DNA of 64,000 bases from Pseudomonas lalkuanensis. Lineage in GTDB: Bacteria; Pseudomonadota; Gammaproteobacteria; Pseudomonadales; Pseudomonadaceae. Location of the stretch: NCBI RefSeq assembly GCF_008807375.1, contig NZ_CP043311.1, forward strand, positions 3,886,001 through 3,950,000, written 5' to 3'. Within the stretch, counting starts at the first letter, position 1. Every line of letters begins with the position of its first letter. Made by a program: the position numbers and the translations under genes. Below are positions 45,174-54,315 of the stretch, piece after piece. The notes beneath the pieces are model-generated. The model was not told the DNA's origin. It was given only the letters and a program-made list of their open reading frames with translations, and ran no database searches.

Positions 45174-45722
45174 ATGTCCCTGGAACAGCATTACACCGCG
45201 ATCCTCGGCCAGCTCGGCGAGGATGTCTCCCGTGAAGGCCTGCTCGATACTCCGAAGCGTGCCGCCAAGGCGATGCAGTACCTCTGCCGCGGCTACCAGC
45301 AGACGCTGGAAGAAGTCACCAACGGCGCCCTGTTCAGCTCCGACAACAGCGAAATGGTGCTGGTGAAGAACATCGAGCTGTACTCGCTCTGCGAGCACCA
45401 TCTGCTGCCGTTCATCGGCAAGGCTCACGTGGCCTACATCCCCAACGGCAAGGTACTGGGCCTGTCCAAGGTGGCGCGCATCGTCGACATGTACGCCCGC
45501 CGCCTGCAGATCCAGGAGAACCTCAGCCGCCAGATCGCCGAAGCCGTTCAGCAGGTCACCGGCGCCCTGGGCGTTGCCGTGGTCATCGAAGCCCAGCACA
45601 TGTGCATGATGATGCGCGGTGTGGAGAAGCAGAATTCCTCCATGGTCACTTCGGTGATGCTCGGCGAATTCCGCGAAAACGCCGCGACCCGCAGCGAATT
45701 CCTCAGCCTGATCAACAACTGA
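45174..45722 (+). CDS. folE: GTP cyclohydrolase I
   Basis: The 182-residue type I enzyme makes dihydroneopterin triphosphate for folate. Zinc ligands are in [11 protein letters not shown] (Cys, His) and [10 protein letters not shown] (Cys). The [20 protein letters not shown] signature is intact. A terminator follows 16 bp after the stop. Confidence 0.94.
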   Translation: MSLEQHYTAILGQLGEDVSREGLLDTPKRAAKAMQYLCRGYQQTLEEVTNGALFSSDNSEMVLVKNIELYSLCEHHLLPFIGKAHVAYIPNGKVLGLSKVARIVDMYARRLQIQENLSRQIAEAVQQVTGALGVAVVIEAQHMCMMMRGVEKQNSSMVTSVMLGEFRENAATRSEFLSLINN

Positions 45723-45738
45723 GTTTCGCTGTCCCCCG

Positions 45739-45763
45739 AAAAGCCGGCTTGCGCCGGCTTTTT
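45739..45763 (+). terminator. Terminator of folE
   Basis: AAAAGCCGGC-TTGC-GCCGGCTTTT with an extra T forms a 10-bp stem. Almost the same sequence recurs after the glutathione S-transferase gene (about 47270-47292). Confidence 0.9.
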
Positions 45764-45904
45764 CGTTTCCGCACGGCGCGGAGGCCGATCCGGGATTGGC
45801 TCAGGCGTATTCCGGGCGATTGGCTATCGGATTGTCACGATGGCGCGCGCAATCTGGCACCTTCAGGCATTCCCCGGCTCACGCCTCTCGGAAGGAGATG
45901 GACC

Positions 45905-46135
45905 ATGTCGACCACGACGCCCCGAACAATCCTGATCCGCGCAAAGCGCCGGAGTGCGATAAAGCTGCAACAGCACCTGCACCTCATGGTCGCGCGCTTC
46001 GGTGGCCATCTGGAACAGCCCGATGCCGGCGAATGGGTGTTGGCGGCCTACCCCTGGGAATGGCACGAAGCCGGCAAGGCGCTCGGCAGGCTGTTCGACA
46101 GCGGCCTGGTCAGCGGCCTGAGCTTCGCAGACTAG
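45905..46135 (+). CDS. Small hypothetical cytoplasmic protein
   Basis: The 76-residue product starts MSTTTPRTILIRAKRRSAI and has a basic N-terminus and a W-rich middle (GEWVLAAYPWEWHEAG). GGAAGGAGATGG precedes the ATG at a good distance. I recognise no family. Its stop overlaps the convergent GFA gene by 4 bp. Confidence 0.6.
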   Translation: MSTTTPRTILIRAKRRSAIKLQQHLHLMVARFGGHLEQPDAGEWVLAAYPWEWHEAGKALGRLFDSGLVSGLSFAD

Positions 46136-46479
46136 AAACTCCGCCCATCTGCCTTCACCGCCTTGAGCCCCTCCAGGGGCACGTCCTCCAGGCAGCGCAC
46201 GTTCACTGCGGCCAGGGCCTTCCCCTTCGGATCGGTGGCCTCGCCGAAGGGCGCGCAGCCGCAATTGGCGCAGAAGTGGTGGGCGATATGCATGCGATTG
46301 AAGCGGTAGGTGGAAAGATCGGACTCGGGCGTGGCGAGCTTGAGCTGCTCGCGCGGGACAAACCAGAGCAGGTAGCCACGCCGGCTGCACAGCGAGCAGT
46401 TGCACTCCATGACCTGCTCCAGGGTGCCTTCCACTTCGAAGGCGATCTTCCCGCAGTGGCAACTGCCTCGATATTTCAT
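46132..46479 (-). CDS. GFA-family (glutathione-dependent formaldehyde-activating-like) protein
   Basis: The 115-residue protein has the GFA zinc-binding cysteines: GSCHCGKIAFEV at the N-terminus, ECNCSLCSRRGYL, and HFCANCGCAPFGE. Such proteins bind two zinc ions and are linked to small-molecule or glutathione adducts; the reaction is not fixed. ATG 46479 is set by the conserved MKYRGSCHCG start. Confidence 0.88.
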   Translation of the reverse strand: MKYRGSCHCGKIAFEVEGTLEQVMECNCSLCSRRGYLLWFVPREQLKLATPESDLSTYRFNRMHIAHHFCANCGCAPFGEATDPKGKALAAVNVRCLEDVPLEGLKAVKADGRSF

Positions 46480-46581
46480 GGTCGACACTCCCGGAAACGC
46501 CTGTTGGCAGGCTGGAGCGTCCAACTTAGTACAGGGTCGGTAGGTCCGCCATGAATGCCGAAACCAGGCAGTGACAACCAC

Positions 46582-47043
46582 TCAACCGAAGAAGCGCCTC
46601 ATCGAGCGCGATAGCCAGCCGCCGCTGCTGTCGTCCCGGGTCAACTGCTGCATGTTGGCCTTGACCGCTTCGACATAGTTGGCATCGTCGTTGCGGATGT
46701 GATTGAACAGCCAGCGGCCGAGCAGATCCTTGAGTTCGTCGGCCACGTCATCGCCGGCCTGATGACGTGTGCGGAACACGTTGACCCGTCGGATGAACAG
46801 TTCGTGGACCTTCTTGTGCGCGCGGCTGAACTGGTAGCCGGCATCTTCCAGCAGGGTTTCCTCGAAGGCGAAGTGCGACAGCGTGTAGTCGACCACTTCC
46901 TCGATCACCCGCGCCACGGCGGCCTTGTCCATCTGCAATTGGGCGGCATGCAAGTCGTTGATCATCTCGACGATGCGCTTGTGCTGGCCATCGATGACCT
47001 CGATGCCGGTGTCCAGATCACTTTCCCACTCGAGATACGCCAC
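46582..47043 (-). CDS. Bacteriohemerythrin
   Basis: The 153-residue O2-binding protein has the diiron ligands in [12 protein letters not shown] (His), [13 protein letters not shown] (His, Glu), HKKVHELF (two His) and HIRNDDANY (His, Asp). It starts at GTG with GAGGAG 6-7 bp upstream. Single-domain bacteriohemerythrins store or sense oxygen, or deliver it to membrane oxygenases. The C-terminal tail is a basic amphipathic helix ([10 protein letters not shown]). Confidence 0.92.
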   Translation of the reverse strand: MAYLEWESDLDTGIEVIDGQHKRIVEMINDLHAAQLQMDKAAVARVIEEVVDYTLSHFAFEETLLEDAGYQFSRAHKKVHELFIRRVNVFRTRHQAGDDVADELKDLLGRWLFNHIRNDDANYVEAVKANMQQLTRDDSSGGWLSRSMRRFFG

Positions 47044-47269
47044 TTGCTCTCCTCACCGCGCCGCCCAGCGTTGTCTGAAAATTCGGAACGGCCGGTAGGC
47101 TAGTGGCTGGCAGCGAGAAAAATCTTGATTCCAATCAATAAGATGAGAACAACCTGCAGCCGAGACGTGAACAGCGTTACAACTCGCTACGCGGGGGCCG
47201 GGACATGAGGCAGCGGACAGCCCGAGACAGCTCATAGCCGCCAGGCGCTCACTGACCGCCACAGACGAA

Positions 47270-47292
47270 AAAGCCGGCTTGCGCCGGCTTCT
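47270..47292 (-). terminator. Terminator of the glutathione S-transferase gene
   Basis: The hairpin AAGCCGGC-TTGC-GCCGGCTT lies about 18 bp after the minus-strand stop. AAAAA upstream on the plus strand gives a T-tract on the minus strand. Confidence 0.8.
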
Positions 47293-47309
47293 TCATGAAC
47301 CAGAAAACC

Positions 47310-47912
47310 TCAGTCGTGCATGCCCACATGGCGCGGGTGGCTGGCCACTCGGTCCAGCCAGGCGAGGATCGCCGGGTAGCCGGACAAGTCGAAGCCGCCT
47401 TCATGGGCCACATGGGTGTAGGCGTAGAGGGCGATATCAGCGATGGAGTACTGGTCACCCACCAGGTACGGCGTGCGTTGCAGCTGCTTCTCCATCACCT
47501 TCAGTGCCTTGTTCCCGCGCGCCTGGCAGACCTTGTACTCCTCCAGGCGATCGTCCGGCATGCCCTGGTACAGCTGGATGAAACGCGCCACCGCAACATA
47601 GGGCTCGTGGCTGTACTGCTCAAAGAACTGCCACTGCAACACCTGGGTACGCAGACGCGGCTCGGCAGGCAGGAGGTCGGTGCCTTCGGCGAGGAAATTC
47701 AGGATGGCGTTGGACTCCCACAGGGTCGTGCCATCCTCCAGTTCCAGCACCGGGATCTTGCCGTTGGGGTTCTTTTCCAGGAATTCGGCGCTCTGGGTCT
47801 CACCCTTGAGGATGTCCACGGGAATCCACTGGTACGGCTGGCCGAGCAGGTTGAGGATCAGCTTGACCTTGTAGCAATTGCCGGATTTGTAGTCGCCATA
47901 AACCTTGTACAT
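47310..47912 (-). CDS. Glutathione S-transferase family protein
   Basis: The 200-residue protein has an N-terminal thioredoxin-like domain (1-80; MYKVYGDYKSGNCYKVKLIL, NGKIPVLELEDGTTLWESNAIL with the cis-Pro and Glu-Ser glutathione site) and a C-terminal helical domain (PYLVGDQYSIADIALYAY). The conjugation substrate is unknown. GGAGGG precedes ATG 47912. It lies 20 bp downstream of the aminotransferase gene and may share its transcript. Confidence 0.9.
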   Translation of the reverse strand: MYKVYGDYKSGNCYKVKLILNLLGQPYQWIPVDILKGETQSAEFLEKNPNGKIPVLELEDGTTLWESNAILNFLAEGTDLLPAEPRLRTQVLQWQFFEQYSHEPYVAVARFIQLYQGMPDDRLEEYKVCQARGNKALKVMEKQLQRTPYLVGDQYSIADIALYAYTHVAHEGGFDLSGYPAILAWLDRVASHPRHVGMHD

Positions 47913-47932
47913 CGCTACTCCCTCCCCGGTAG

Positions 47933-49099
47933 TCAGGCCGCTTCCGCTGCCTGGGCTTGACGGATGACGCCCGCGAGCCGCTTCAGGCCTTCGCCCAGGC
48001 GCTCGGGTGCCACGTGGCTGAAATTCAGGCGCAGGTGGCCCGGATGCTGGTCCGGATCGATGAAGAACGGCTCGCCCGGCATGAAGGCGACATTCTGCTC
48101 CAGCGCCGGCTTCAGCAGGGTGCGAGTGTCCAGCGGCTGTTTCAGGGTCAGCCAGAAGAACAGGCCGCCCTGGGGGATTTCCCAGGTGGCCAGCTCGCCG
48201 AAGTGCTCTTCCAGTGCCGCCTGCATGGAGTCGCGGCGCACGCGGTAGAAGTCGCGCAGCTCGGCCAGATGCTGGCGGTACTGCTCGGTACCGAACCATT
48301 GCAGTGCCTGCCACTGGCCGATGCGGTTGGTGTGCAGGTCGGCGGACTGCTTCAGGCGCAGCAGGTGCGGGAACAGGTCCGGCGTGGCGATCAGGAAGCC
48401 CACGCGCAAGCCCGGCAGCAGAGTCTTGGAGACGGTGCCGGTGTAGATCCAGCTCGCCTTCTTCAGGCGGCTGACGATAGGAGTCGCGGCGCCCTCATCG
48501 AACACCAGCTCGCGATAGGGCTCGTCTTCGATAAGGGTGACGCCGAACTCGTCCAGCAACGCGGCGACCGCATCGCGCTTGGCTTCGCTGTAGCGGGTGC
48601 CGGACGGATTCTGGAAAGTCGGGATCAGGTAGGCAAACGACGGCTTGTGCTGCTCCAGGCGCTGGCGCAAGGCGGCGATCTCAGGGCCGTCGGCTTCCTG
48701 GGACACGGCGATGCAATCGGCGCCGAACAGCTGGAAGGCCTGTAGGGCCGCCAGGTAGGTCGGGGCCTCCAGCAGTACTTCGGTGCCCGGATCGATGAAC
48801 AACTTGGAAGCCAGGTCCAGGGTCTGCTGGGAGCCGCTGACGATCAGCACCTGGCTCGCTTCGCAGGGCACGCCGAGGGCACGCGCCTGGGCGGCTATGG
48901 CTTCACGCAGTGCCGGCTCGCCTTCGCTCATGCCGTACTGGCCCATGCTGGCCGGCATTTCGTCCCAATCCACTTTCGGCAGCATCGGCTCGGCCGGCAG
49001 GCCTCCGGCGAAGGACATCACTTCCGGACGCTGGGCGGCAGCAAGGATTTCGCGGATCAGGGAGCTTTTCAGGCGGGCGATGCGTTCGGAGAAGGCCAT
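47933..49099 (-). CDS. PLP aminotransferase of the 2-aminoadipate/LysN type
   Basis: The 388-residue fold-type I aminotransferase has MSFAGGLPAEPMLP near the N-terminus, the pyridoxal lysine in YTGTVSKTLLPGLRVGF and the C-terminal Arg region HLRLNFSHV. This subgroup includes LysN-like and aromatic aminotransferases and the domain found in MocR regulators, but no DNA-binding domain is present. It is divergent from a MarR gene with two operators in between. Confidence 0.88.
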   Translation of the reverse strand: MAFSERIARLKSSLIREILAAAQRPEVMSFAGGLPAEPMLPKVDWDEMPASMGQYGMSEGEPALREAIAAQARALGVPCEASQVLIVSGSQQTLDLASKLFIDPGTEVLLEAPTYLAALQAFQLFGADCIAVSQEADGPEIAALRQRLEQHKPSFAYLIPTFQNPSGTRYSEAKRDAVAALLDEFGVTLIEDEPYRELVFDEGAATPIVSRLKKASWIYTGTVSKTLLPGLRVGFLIATPDLFPHLLRLKQSADLHTNRIGQWQALQWFGTEQYRQHLAELRDFYRVRRDSMQAALEEHFGELATWEIPQGGLFFWLTLKQPLDTRTLLKPALEQNVAFMPGEPFFIDPDQHPGHLRLNFSHVAPERLGEGLKRLAGVIRQAQAAEAA

Positions 49100-49133
49100 G
49101 GATTGTCACCGGGTGCGGAAGCGAGGAAATTAA

Positions 49134-49148
49134 GTCAAACTGCTTGAC
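49134..49148. promoter_or_regulatory. MarR operator site 1
   Basis: GTCAAACTGCTTGAC is an inverted repeat GTCAA-N5-TTGAC in the 82-bp divergent spacer. Its centre is 42 bp from site 2, close to four helical turns. Confidence 0.75.
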
Positions 49149-49175
49149 CGAAACTACGACGACCGCGACAGATAC

Positions 49176-49190
49176 GTCAATATGCTTGAC
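49176..49190. promoter_or_regulatory. MarR operator site 2, overlapping the marR start
   Basis: GTCAATATGCTTGAC repeats the same GTCAA-N5-TTGAC arms and includes the ATG of the MarR gene (49182-49184), pointing to autoregulation. Confidence 0.75.
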
Positions 49191-49637
49191 CTGAAAAATC
49201 CCAGCATTCAGCAAGCCGCCATGGAAGCCTTCTTCTTCGGCTACCAGGCCTTCACCAGCAAGCCGGACGAAATCCTCGCCCGCCGGGGCCTGTCGCGGGT
49301 GCATCACCGCATCCTGTTCTTCATCGCCAAGTACCCGGGGCTGAGCGTCAAGGAGCTTTTGGGCTACCTGGGCGTGACCAAGCAAGCGCTGAACACGCCG
49401 CTGCGGCAACTGGTCGAGTTGAAACTGGTGGAAAGCGTGGCCGCGAGCGATGACAAGCGTAAGCGCATGCTCGGTTTCACCAGCGAAGGGGCGAAGCTGG
49501 AACAGGCCCTGCGCCGGGAACAGGCGCGCTTGCTCCAGCGCGCCTTTGGCGAAGCCGGGGAAGAAGCAGTGCGCGGCTGGCTGGAGGTCAACCAGGCCCT
49601 GTGCACCGCCCGCCAGGGAGACGCCTCGGAAGGTTAG
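49182..49637 (+). CDS. MarR-family regulator
   Basis: The 151-residue protein has the MarR winged helix (about 35-110): HHRILFFIAKYPGLSVKELL, the recognition helix TKQALNTPLRQLVEL, and the wing ASDDKRKRMLGFT. Helices at each end form the dimer interface. It is divergent from the aminotransferase/GST genes, and two palindromes in the spacer indicate it controls both directions. The ATG lies within the second palindrome. Confidence 0.92.
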   Translation: MLDLKNPSIQQAAMEAFFFGYQAFTSKPDEILARRGLSRVHHRILFFIAKYPGLSVKELLGYLGVTKQALNTPLRQLVELKLVESVAASDDKRKRMLGFTSEGAKLEQALRREQARLLQRAFGEAGEEAVRGWLEVNQALCTARQGDASEG

Positions 49638-50263
49638 GCGGAACGCTCCAGCTCCCGCGCGCCACGGAAGAACACCAGCATCATCGCCACGCTGCTGGCG
49701 ATCAGCGGCAGCAGGCCCAGCATCATCAGCACGATGGTGGCCATCATGATCCCGCCTACCAGGTCCAGCCAGGCCATCACACGAAACGCCGGATAGACGT
49801 TCTGCACCTTCAGCAGACGCACGCCGAACCAGGCGGTCAGCGCCCCCAGCAAGGCAATCACCCCGAAATAGAGCAGCATCGGCCAACCGGGTTCGGTGCT
49901 GGCATCCCCCATCAGCAGGTCCAGTATTTCGATCGCCAGGCTGACGACGATCACCGCCCAGATCGGCGGCGCCAGCCCATCGGCGGAGAAACGTGCCTCG
50001 GCGAACAGCTTGAAGCGGATCAGCAGGTAGCAGCCGAGGAAGGTCAGGGCCACGCCGATCCAGTCGGAAACACTCACCAGCCGTGGGTCCTCGGTGACGC
50101 CGGCGGCCACGGCGAAACCGGTGATGAGCAGGGTGCCCACCGCGCTGACCAGGCTCAGCCAGCCCAGTAGCCTGAGGTTTCCCGGGGTCCAGCCTTCCAT
50201 CTGCCGTGGACCGGCATCTTCGACCAGATCCACCCGCGGCGCGGCGTAGGGATTCTCGTCCAT
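49634..50263 (-). CDS. Integral membrane protein with an NPYAAP N-terminal motif
   Basis: The 209-residue protein begins MDENPYAAPRVDLVEDA, a short motif seen at the N-terminus of several families of bacterial membrane proteins of unknown function. About five helices follow. No catalytic residue is evident. It overlaps the marR stop by 4 bp in convergent orientation. Confidence 0.65.
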   Translation of the reverse strand: MDENPYAAPRVDLVEDAGPRQMEGWTPGNLRLLGWLSLVSAVGTLLITGFAVAAGVTEDPRLVSVSDWIGVALTFLGCYLLIRFKLFAEARFSADGLAPPIWAVIVVSLAIEILDLLMGDASTEPGWPMLLYFGVIALLGALTAWFGVRLLKVQNVYPAFRVMAWLDLVGGIMMATIVLMMLGLLPLIASSVAMMLVFFRGARELERSA

Positions 50264-50410
50264 GTGCGTCTCTCCAGGCGGAAAACCAACACAGTAGCCG
50301 CAGATCCCCCAGGTGCCAATCGACTGTATCGCTCAACGCGCGTGTCGCTGTATCGGGACGTTACCCGCCACCTGGCTTTAGGCTGCCGACACAACGACAA
50401 GGTGACCGCC

Positions 50411-51028
50411 ATGAGCCTGGAACTGATCTTCGCCTTCATCCTCTTCGCCTTCGTCACCTCGGTGACCCCCGGCCCCAACAACATGATGCTGCTCGCCTCG
50501 GGCGTGAACTTCGGTGTGCGCCGCAGCGTGCCGCACATGCTCGGCATCAGCCTCGGCTTCATGGTACTGGTGATGGCCGTGGGCCTGGGCCTGTCCCAGG
50601 TGTTCCAGCAGGTTCCCGAGCTCTACATCGCGCTGCGTTACATCGGCGCCGCCTACCTGCTCTTCCTCGCCTGGAAGATCGCCGGCTCCGGCGCGCCGGA
50701 CGCCAGCAACTCGGAGAAACGGCCGAAGCCCTTCACCTTCCTCCAGGCCGCGGCCTTCCAGTGGGTCAATCCCAAGGCCTGGGTCATGGCCATCGGCGCC
50801 ATCACCACCTACACGCCGCAGGAAAACTTCGTGGTCAACGTGGTGCTGATCGCCGCCCTGTTCGCCCTGGTCAACTGCCCCAGTGTCGGCCTCTGGACGG
50901 TGGCCGGCAGCCTGATGCGCCGCTGGCTGTCCGAACCGCGCATACTGCGCCTGTTCAACATCGGCATGGCCCTGCTGCTGGTGGCTTCGCTCTACCCCAT
51001 CCTGGTCGACGTCAACGGGAAGATCTGA
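50411..51028 (+). CDS. LysE-family amino-acid exporter
   Basis: The 205-residue LysE/RhtB-type protein has about six helices and the signatures SVTPGPNNMMLLASGVNFG and FQWVNPKAWVMAIGA. These proteins export amino acids or related compounds; the substrate is unknown. ATG 50411 has AAGGTG upstream. Its TGA overlaps the ATG of the BenE gene by one base. Confidence 0.9.
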   Translation: MSLELIFAFILFAFVTSVTPGPNNMMLLASGVNFGVRRSVPHMLGISLGFMVLVMAVGLGLSQVFQQVPELYIALRYIGAAYLLFLAWKIAGSGAPDASNSEKRPKPFTFLQAAAFQWVNPKAWVMAIGAITTYTPQENFVVNVVLIAALFALVNCPSVGLWTVAGSLMRRWLSEPRILRLFNIGMALLLVASLYPILVDVNGKI

Positions 51029-52242
51029 TGACCCAAGTGTCCGAATCCCCGGCCAACCCCGCACGGCTGCGGCCCCTGGCCGACTCTTCGCCTTCCGCCG
51101 TGGTAGCGGGTTTCATCGCCATGCTCACGGGCTACACCAGTTCCCTGGTGCTGATGTTCCAGGCTGGCCAGGCCGCGGGGCTCAGCAGCGCGCAGATCTC
51201 GTCCTGGATCTGGGCGTTGTCCATCGGCATGGCACTGACCACCGTCGGCCTCTCCTTGCGCTACCGCACGCCCATCGTCGTCGCCTGGTCCACACCGGGC
51301 GCGGCCCTGCTGATCACCAGCCTGCCGGGCGTAAGCTACGGCGAAGCCATTGGCGCTTTCGTCGTCTGCGCCGCCCTGCTCGCGCTGGTTGGCCTGACAG
51401 GCGGCTTCGAGCGCCTGATGCGCCGCCTCCCTGCATCCCTGGCGGCGGCCCTGCTGGCAGGCATCCTGTTCAAGATCGGCAGCGAGATCTTCATCGCCGC
51501 CCAGCATCGCACCGCCCTGGTCCTGGCGATGTTCTTCAGCTACCTGCTGTTCAAACGCCTGCAGCCCCGCTACGCCGTGCTGGTGGCGCTCGTGGTGGGC
51601 TGTGTGATGGCGGCGGCGCTGGGCCTGCTGGACTTCAGCGGCTTCGAGTTCGCCCTGGCCGACCCCGTGTGGACCACCCCTGAATTCTCCGCCACCGCAG
51701 TGATCAGCATCGGCATCCCCCTGTTCGTGGTGGCCATGGCCTCGCAGAACATTCCCGGTATCGCGGTGCTGCGCGCCGACGGCTATCAGGTACCCGCCTC
51801 GCCGCTGATTTCCGTGACCGGCATCGCCTCGCTGTTGCTGGCGCCCTTCGGTTCCCACGGTATCAACCTGGCGGCCATCAGTGCGGCCATCTGCACCGGG
51901 CCCCACGCCCACGAGGACCGCAACAAGCGCTACACCGCCGCCGTCTGGTGCGGGATCTTCTACGGCATTGCCGGCACCTTCGGCGCGACCCTGGCAGCAC
52001 TCTTCGCCGCCCTGCCCAAGGAACTGGTGCTGTCCATCGCCGCCCTGGCGTTGTTCGGCTCAATCAGCAACGGCCTGACCGCCGCCATGCAGGAGCCCAA
52101 GGAGCGTGAAGCGGCGCTGATCACCTTCATGGTCACCGCTTCTGGCATGACCCTGCTGTCCATCGGCTCGGCCTTCTGGGGCCTGATCGCCGGGGTGCTG
52201 ACCCTGCTGATCCTCAACGTCGACACTGGCAAGGACAAATGA
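51028..52242 (+). CDS. BenE-family benzoate/H+ symporter-like protein
   Basis: The 404-residue protein has about 12 helices and BenE-type motifs: FIAMLTGYTSSLVLMFQAG, TPIVVAWSTPGAALL, and PLFVVAMASQNIPGIAVLRADGY. Relatives import benzoate, but many BenE-like proteins lie away from benzoate genes, as here, so the substrate is uncertain. It is translationally coupled to the LysE-type gene. Confidence 0.88.
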   Translation: MTQVSESPANPARLRPLADSSPSAVVAGFIAMLTGYTSSLVLMFQAGQAAGLSSAQISSWIWALSIGMALTTVGLSLRYRTPIVVAWSTPGAALLITSLPGVSYGEAIGAFVVCAALLALVGLTGGFERLMRRLPASLAAALLAGILFKIGSEIFIAAQHRTALVLAMFFSYLLFKRLQPRYAVLVALVVGCVMAAALGLLDFSGFEFALADPVWTTPEFSATAVISIGIPLFVVAMASQNIPGIAVLRADGYQVPASPLISVTGIASLLLAPFGSHGINLAAISAAICTGPHAHEDRNKRYTAAVWCGIFYGIAGTFGATLAALFAALPKELVLSIAALALFGSISNGLTAAMQEPKEREAALITFMVTASGMTLLSIGSAFWGLIAGVLTLLILNVDTGKDK

Positions 52243-52243
52243 A

Positions 52244-52265
52244 AAAGGCGCCGGAAGGCGCCTTT
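52244..52265 (+). terminator. Terminator of the lysE-benE operon
   Basis: AAAGGCGCC-GGAA-GGCGCCTTT is a 9-bp stem directly after the benE-like stop. It may also serve the convergent SDR gene. Confidence 0.82.
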
Positions 52266-52280
52266 CTCCATTGGTGGGAA

Positions 52281-53042
52281 TCAGATTGCAGTGGCTCCGC
52301 CGTCCACCGCCAGCGCATGACCGGTAGTGAAGCCAGCCGCGTCGCAGCAGAGATAGAGCACCGCCGCGGCGATTTCCTCCACCTTGCCGATGCGCCCCAC
52401 CGGGTGCATGGTGGCGACGAACTCGGCCTTCTTCGGGTCGGCCTCGTAGGCGCGGCGGAACATGTCGGTGTCGATCACCGCCGGGCATACGGCATTCACC
52501 CGGACCTTTTTCTTCGCATACTCGACGGCGGCCGACTTGGTCAGTCCGATCACCGCGTGCTTGGACGCGGCATAGATGCTCATCTTCGGCGCGGCACCCA
52601 GGCCGGCCACCGAAGCGGTGTTGACGATGGCGCCAGCGCCCTGGGCCAGCATCAGCGGAATCTGGTGCTTCATGCACAGCCACACGCCCTTCACGTTCAC
52701 GCCCATGATGGCGTCGAACTCCGCCTCGTCGCCATCGGCCAGCTTGCCCTTTTCAATCTCGATGCCGGCATTGTTGAAGGCGTAGTCAAGGCGGCCGTAA
52801 GCGGCCAGGGTGCCTTCCATCAGCGCCTTGACCTCGGCGTCACGGGTCACGTCGCAGCGAATGAACACGGCATCGCCACCGGCGGCGCGGATCAGCTCCA
52901 CGGTGCCTTCGCCCCCGGCAACGTCCACATCGGAGACCACCACCTTGAGGCCCTCGGCAGCGAACGCCTGGGCGGTTGCGCGGCCGATGCCGTTGGCGGC
53001 GCCGGTTACCAGGGCGACCTGGCCGGAGAACTTCATGCTCAT
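52281..53042 (-). CDS. Short-chain dehydrogenase/reductase
   Basis: The 253-residue SDR has the cofactor motif TGAANGIGRAT (about 14-24), NNAG (about 90), and the catalytic Ser-Tyr-Lys in ASVAGLGAAPKMSIYAASKHA. Asp in SDVDVAG after strand 2 favours NAD+ over NADP+. The substrate is unknown. GAGG lies 8 bp before ATG 53042. Confidence 0.9.
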   Translation of the reverse strand: MSMKFSGQVALVTGAANGIGRATAQAFAAEGLKVVVSDVDVAGGEGTVELIRAAGGDAVFIRCDVTRDAEVKALMEGTLAAYGRLDYAFNNAGIEIEKGKLADGDEAEFDAIMGVNVKGVWLCMKHQIPLMLAQGAGAIVNTASVAGLGAAPKMSIYAASKHAVIGLTKSAAVEYAKKKVRVNAVCPAVIDTDMFRRAYEADPKKAEFVATMHPVGRIGKVEEIAAAVLYLCCDAAGFTTGHALAVDGGATAI

Positions 53043-53267
53043 CTGTGCATCCTCGACGAAAGTGGAAACAGGGACCGAGTCTAATCAGTCGCCTGCGTGC
53101 AACGTCAGCATCATCAGGGCTCTGGTGAGCACGCCATCCAGAATGCTGATGAAGCATGCGGCATCAAATCATTGCCATCCATGACGGGACATTCCGCCCG
53201 ATCACCGAACTTGCCCCTCACCGGCTGGCCGACTATCACCAGAACTTTCCCTTCCGGAGTTCCTGCC

Positions 53268-54272
53268 ATGTCCACGCTCAATCGCCAGTTCCTCCTTGCC
53301 CAACGCCCGGTCGGCCCGGCTACGCGGGAGACCTTCTCCTACGTGGAAACCCCGGTCGGCGAGCCCGCCTCCGGCCAGGTGCTGGTGGAGAACCTCTACC
53401 TGTCCCTGGACCCGGCCATGCGTGGCTGGATGAACGAGGCTCGCTCCTACATCCCCCCGGTCGCCATCGGGGAAGTGATGCGCGCGCTGGGCATCGGCAA
53501 AGTGGTGGCCTCGGGGCATCCCGACTACAAGGTGGGCGATCACGTCTGTGGAGTGGTGGGTGTGCAGGACTACTTCCTGGGCGAGCCGCGCGACTTCCAG
53601 AAAGTGGACCCGAACCAGGCTCCCCTGCCCCTCTACCTTTCCGCCCTGGGCATGACCGGCATGACCGCCTACTTCGCCCTGCTCGACGTGGGCCAGCCAA
53701 AGGCCGGGGAAACCGTGGTCATCTCGGGGGCCGCCGGCGCGGTGGGCAGCGTTGCCGGGCAGATCGCGCGGATCAAGGGTTGCCGCGTAGTGGGCATCGC
53801 CGGCGGCGCCGACAAGTGCCGCTACCTGGTGGAGGAACTGGGCTTCGATGGTGCCATCGACTACAAGGCCGAGAACCTCCACGCCGCTCTCAAGCGCGAA
53901 TGCCCCAAGGGCGTGGACGTCTACTTCGACAACGTCGGCGGCGACATCCTCGATGCCGTGCTCACCCGCATCAACCGCAAGGCGCGGATCGTCATCTGCG
54001 GCGCCATCAGCCAATACAACAACAAGGAAGCGGTAAAGGGCCCGGCCAACTACCTGGCGCTGCTGGTCAACCGCGCACGCATGGAAGGCATGGTGGTGTT
54101 CGATTACGCGCCGCGCTTCGGCGAGGCGGTGAAGGACATTGCCGGCTGGCTGGCGAGCGGCGAGCTGAAGAGCAAGGAAGACGTGGTGAGCGGGCTGGAG
54201 ACCTTCCCGGAAACCCTGGGCAGGCTGTTCAGCGGGGAAAACTTCGGGAAGCTGGTACTGAAGATACGCTGA
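53268..54272 (+). CDS. CurA-like NADP-dependent oxidoreductase (zinc-free MDR)
   Basis: The 334-residue medium-chain reductase of the leukotriene B4 dehydrogenase/CurA group has LYLSLDPAMRGWMNE near the N-terminus and the dinucleotide motif SGAAGAVGSVAGQIA (about 153-167). YFDNVGGDILDAVL and GAISQYN follow. These enzymes reduce alpha,beta-unsaturated ketones with NADPH. GGAG precedes ATG 53268. Confidence 0.9.
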   Translation: MSTLNRQFLLAQRPVGPATRETFSYVETPVGEPASGQVLVENLYLSLDPAMRGWMNEARSYIPPVAIGEVMRALGIGKVVASGHPDYKVGDHVCGVVGVQDYFLGEPRDFQKVDPNQAPLPLYLSALGMTGMTAYFALLDVGQPKAGETVVISGAAGAVGSVAGQIARIKGCRVVGIAGGADKCRYLVEELGFDGAIDYKAENLHAALKRECPKGVDVYFDNVGGDILDAVLTRINRKARIVICGAISQYNNKEAVKGPANYLALLVNRARMEGMVVFDYAPRFGEAVKDIAGWLASGELKSKEDVVSGLETFPETLGRLFSGENFGKLVLKIR

Positions 54273-54315
54273 TCGGCGCGAAAGGCGCGCAGCCCGAGGC
54301 AGCGCGCCATTGGCG

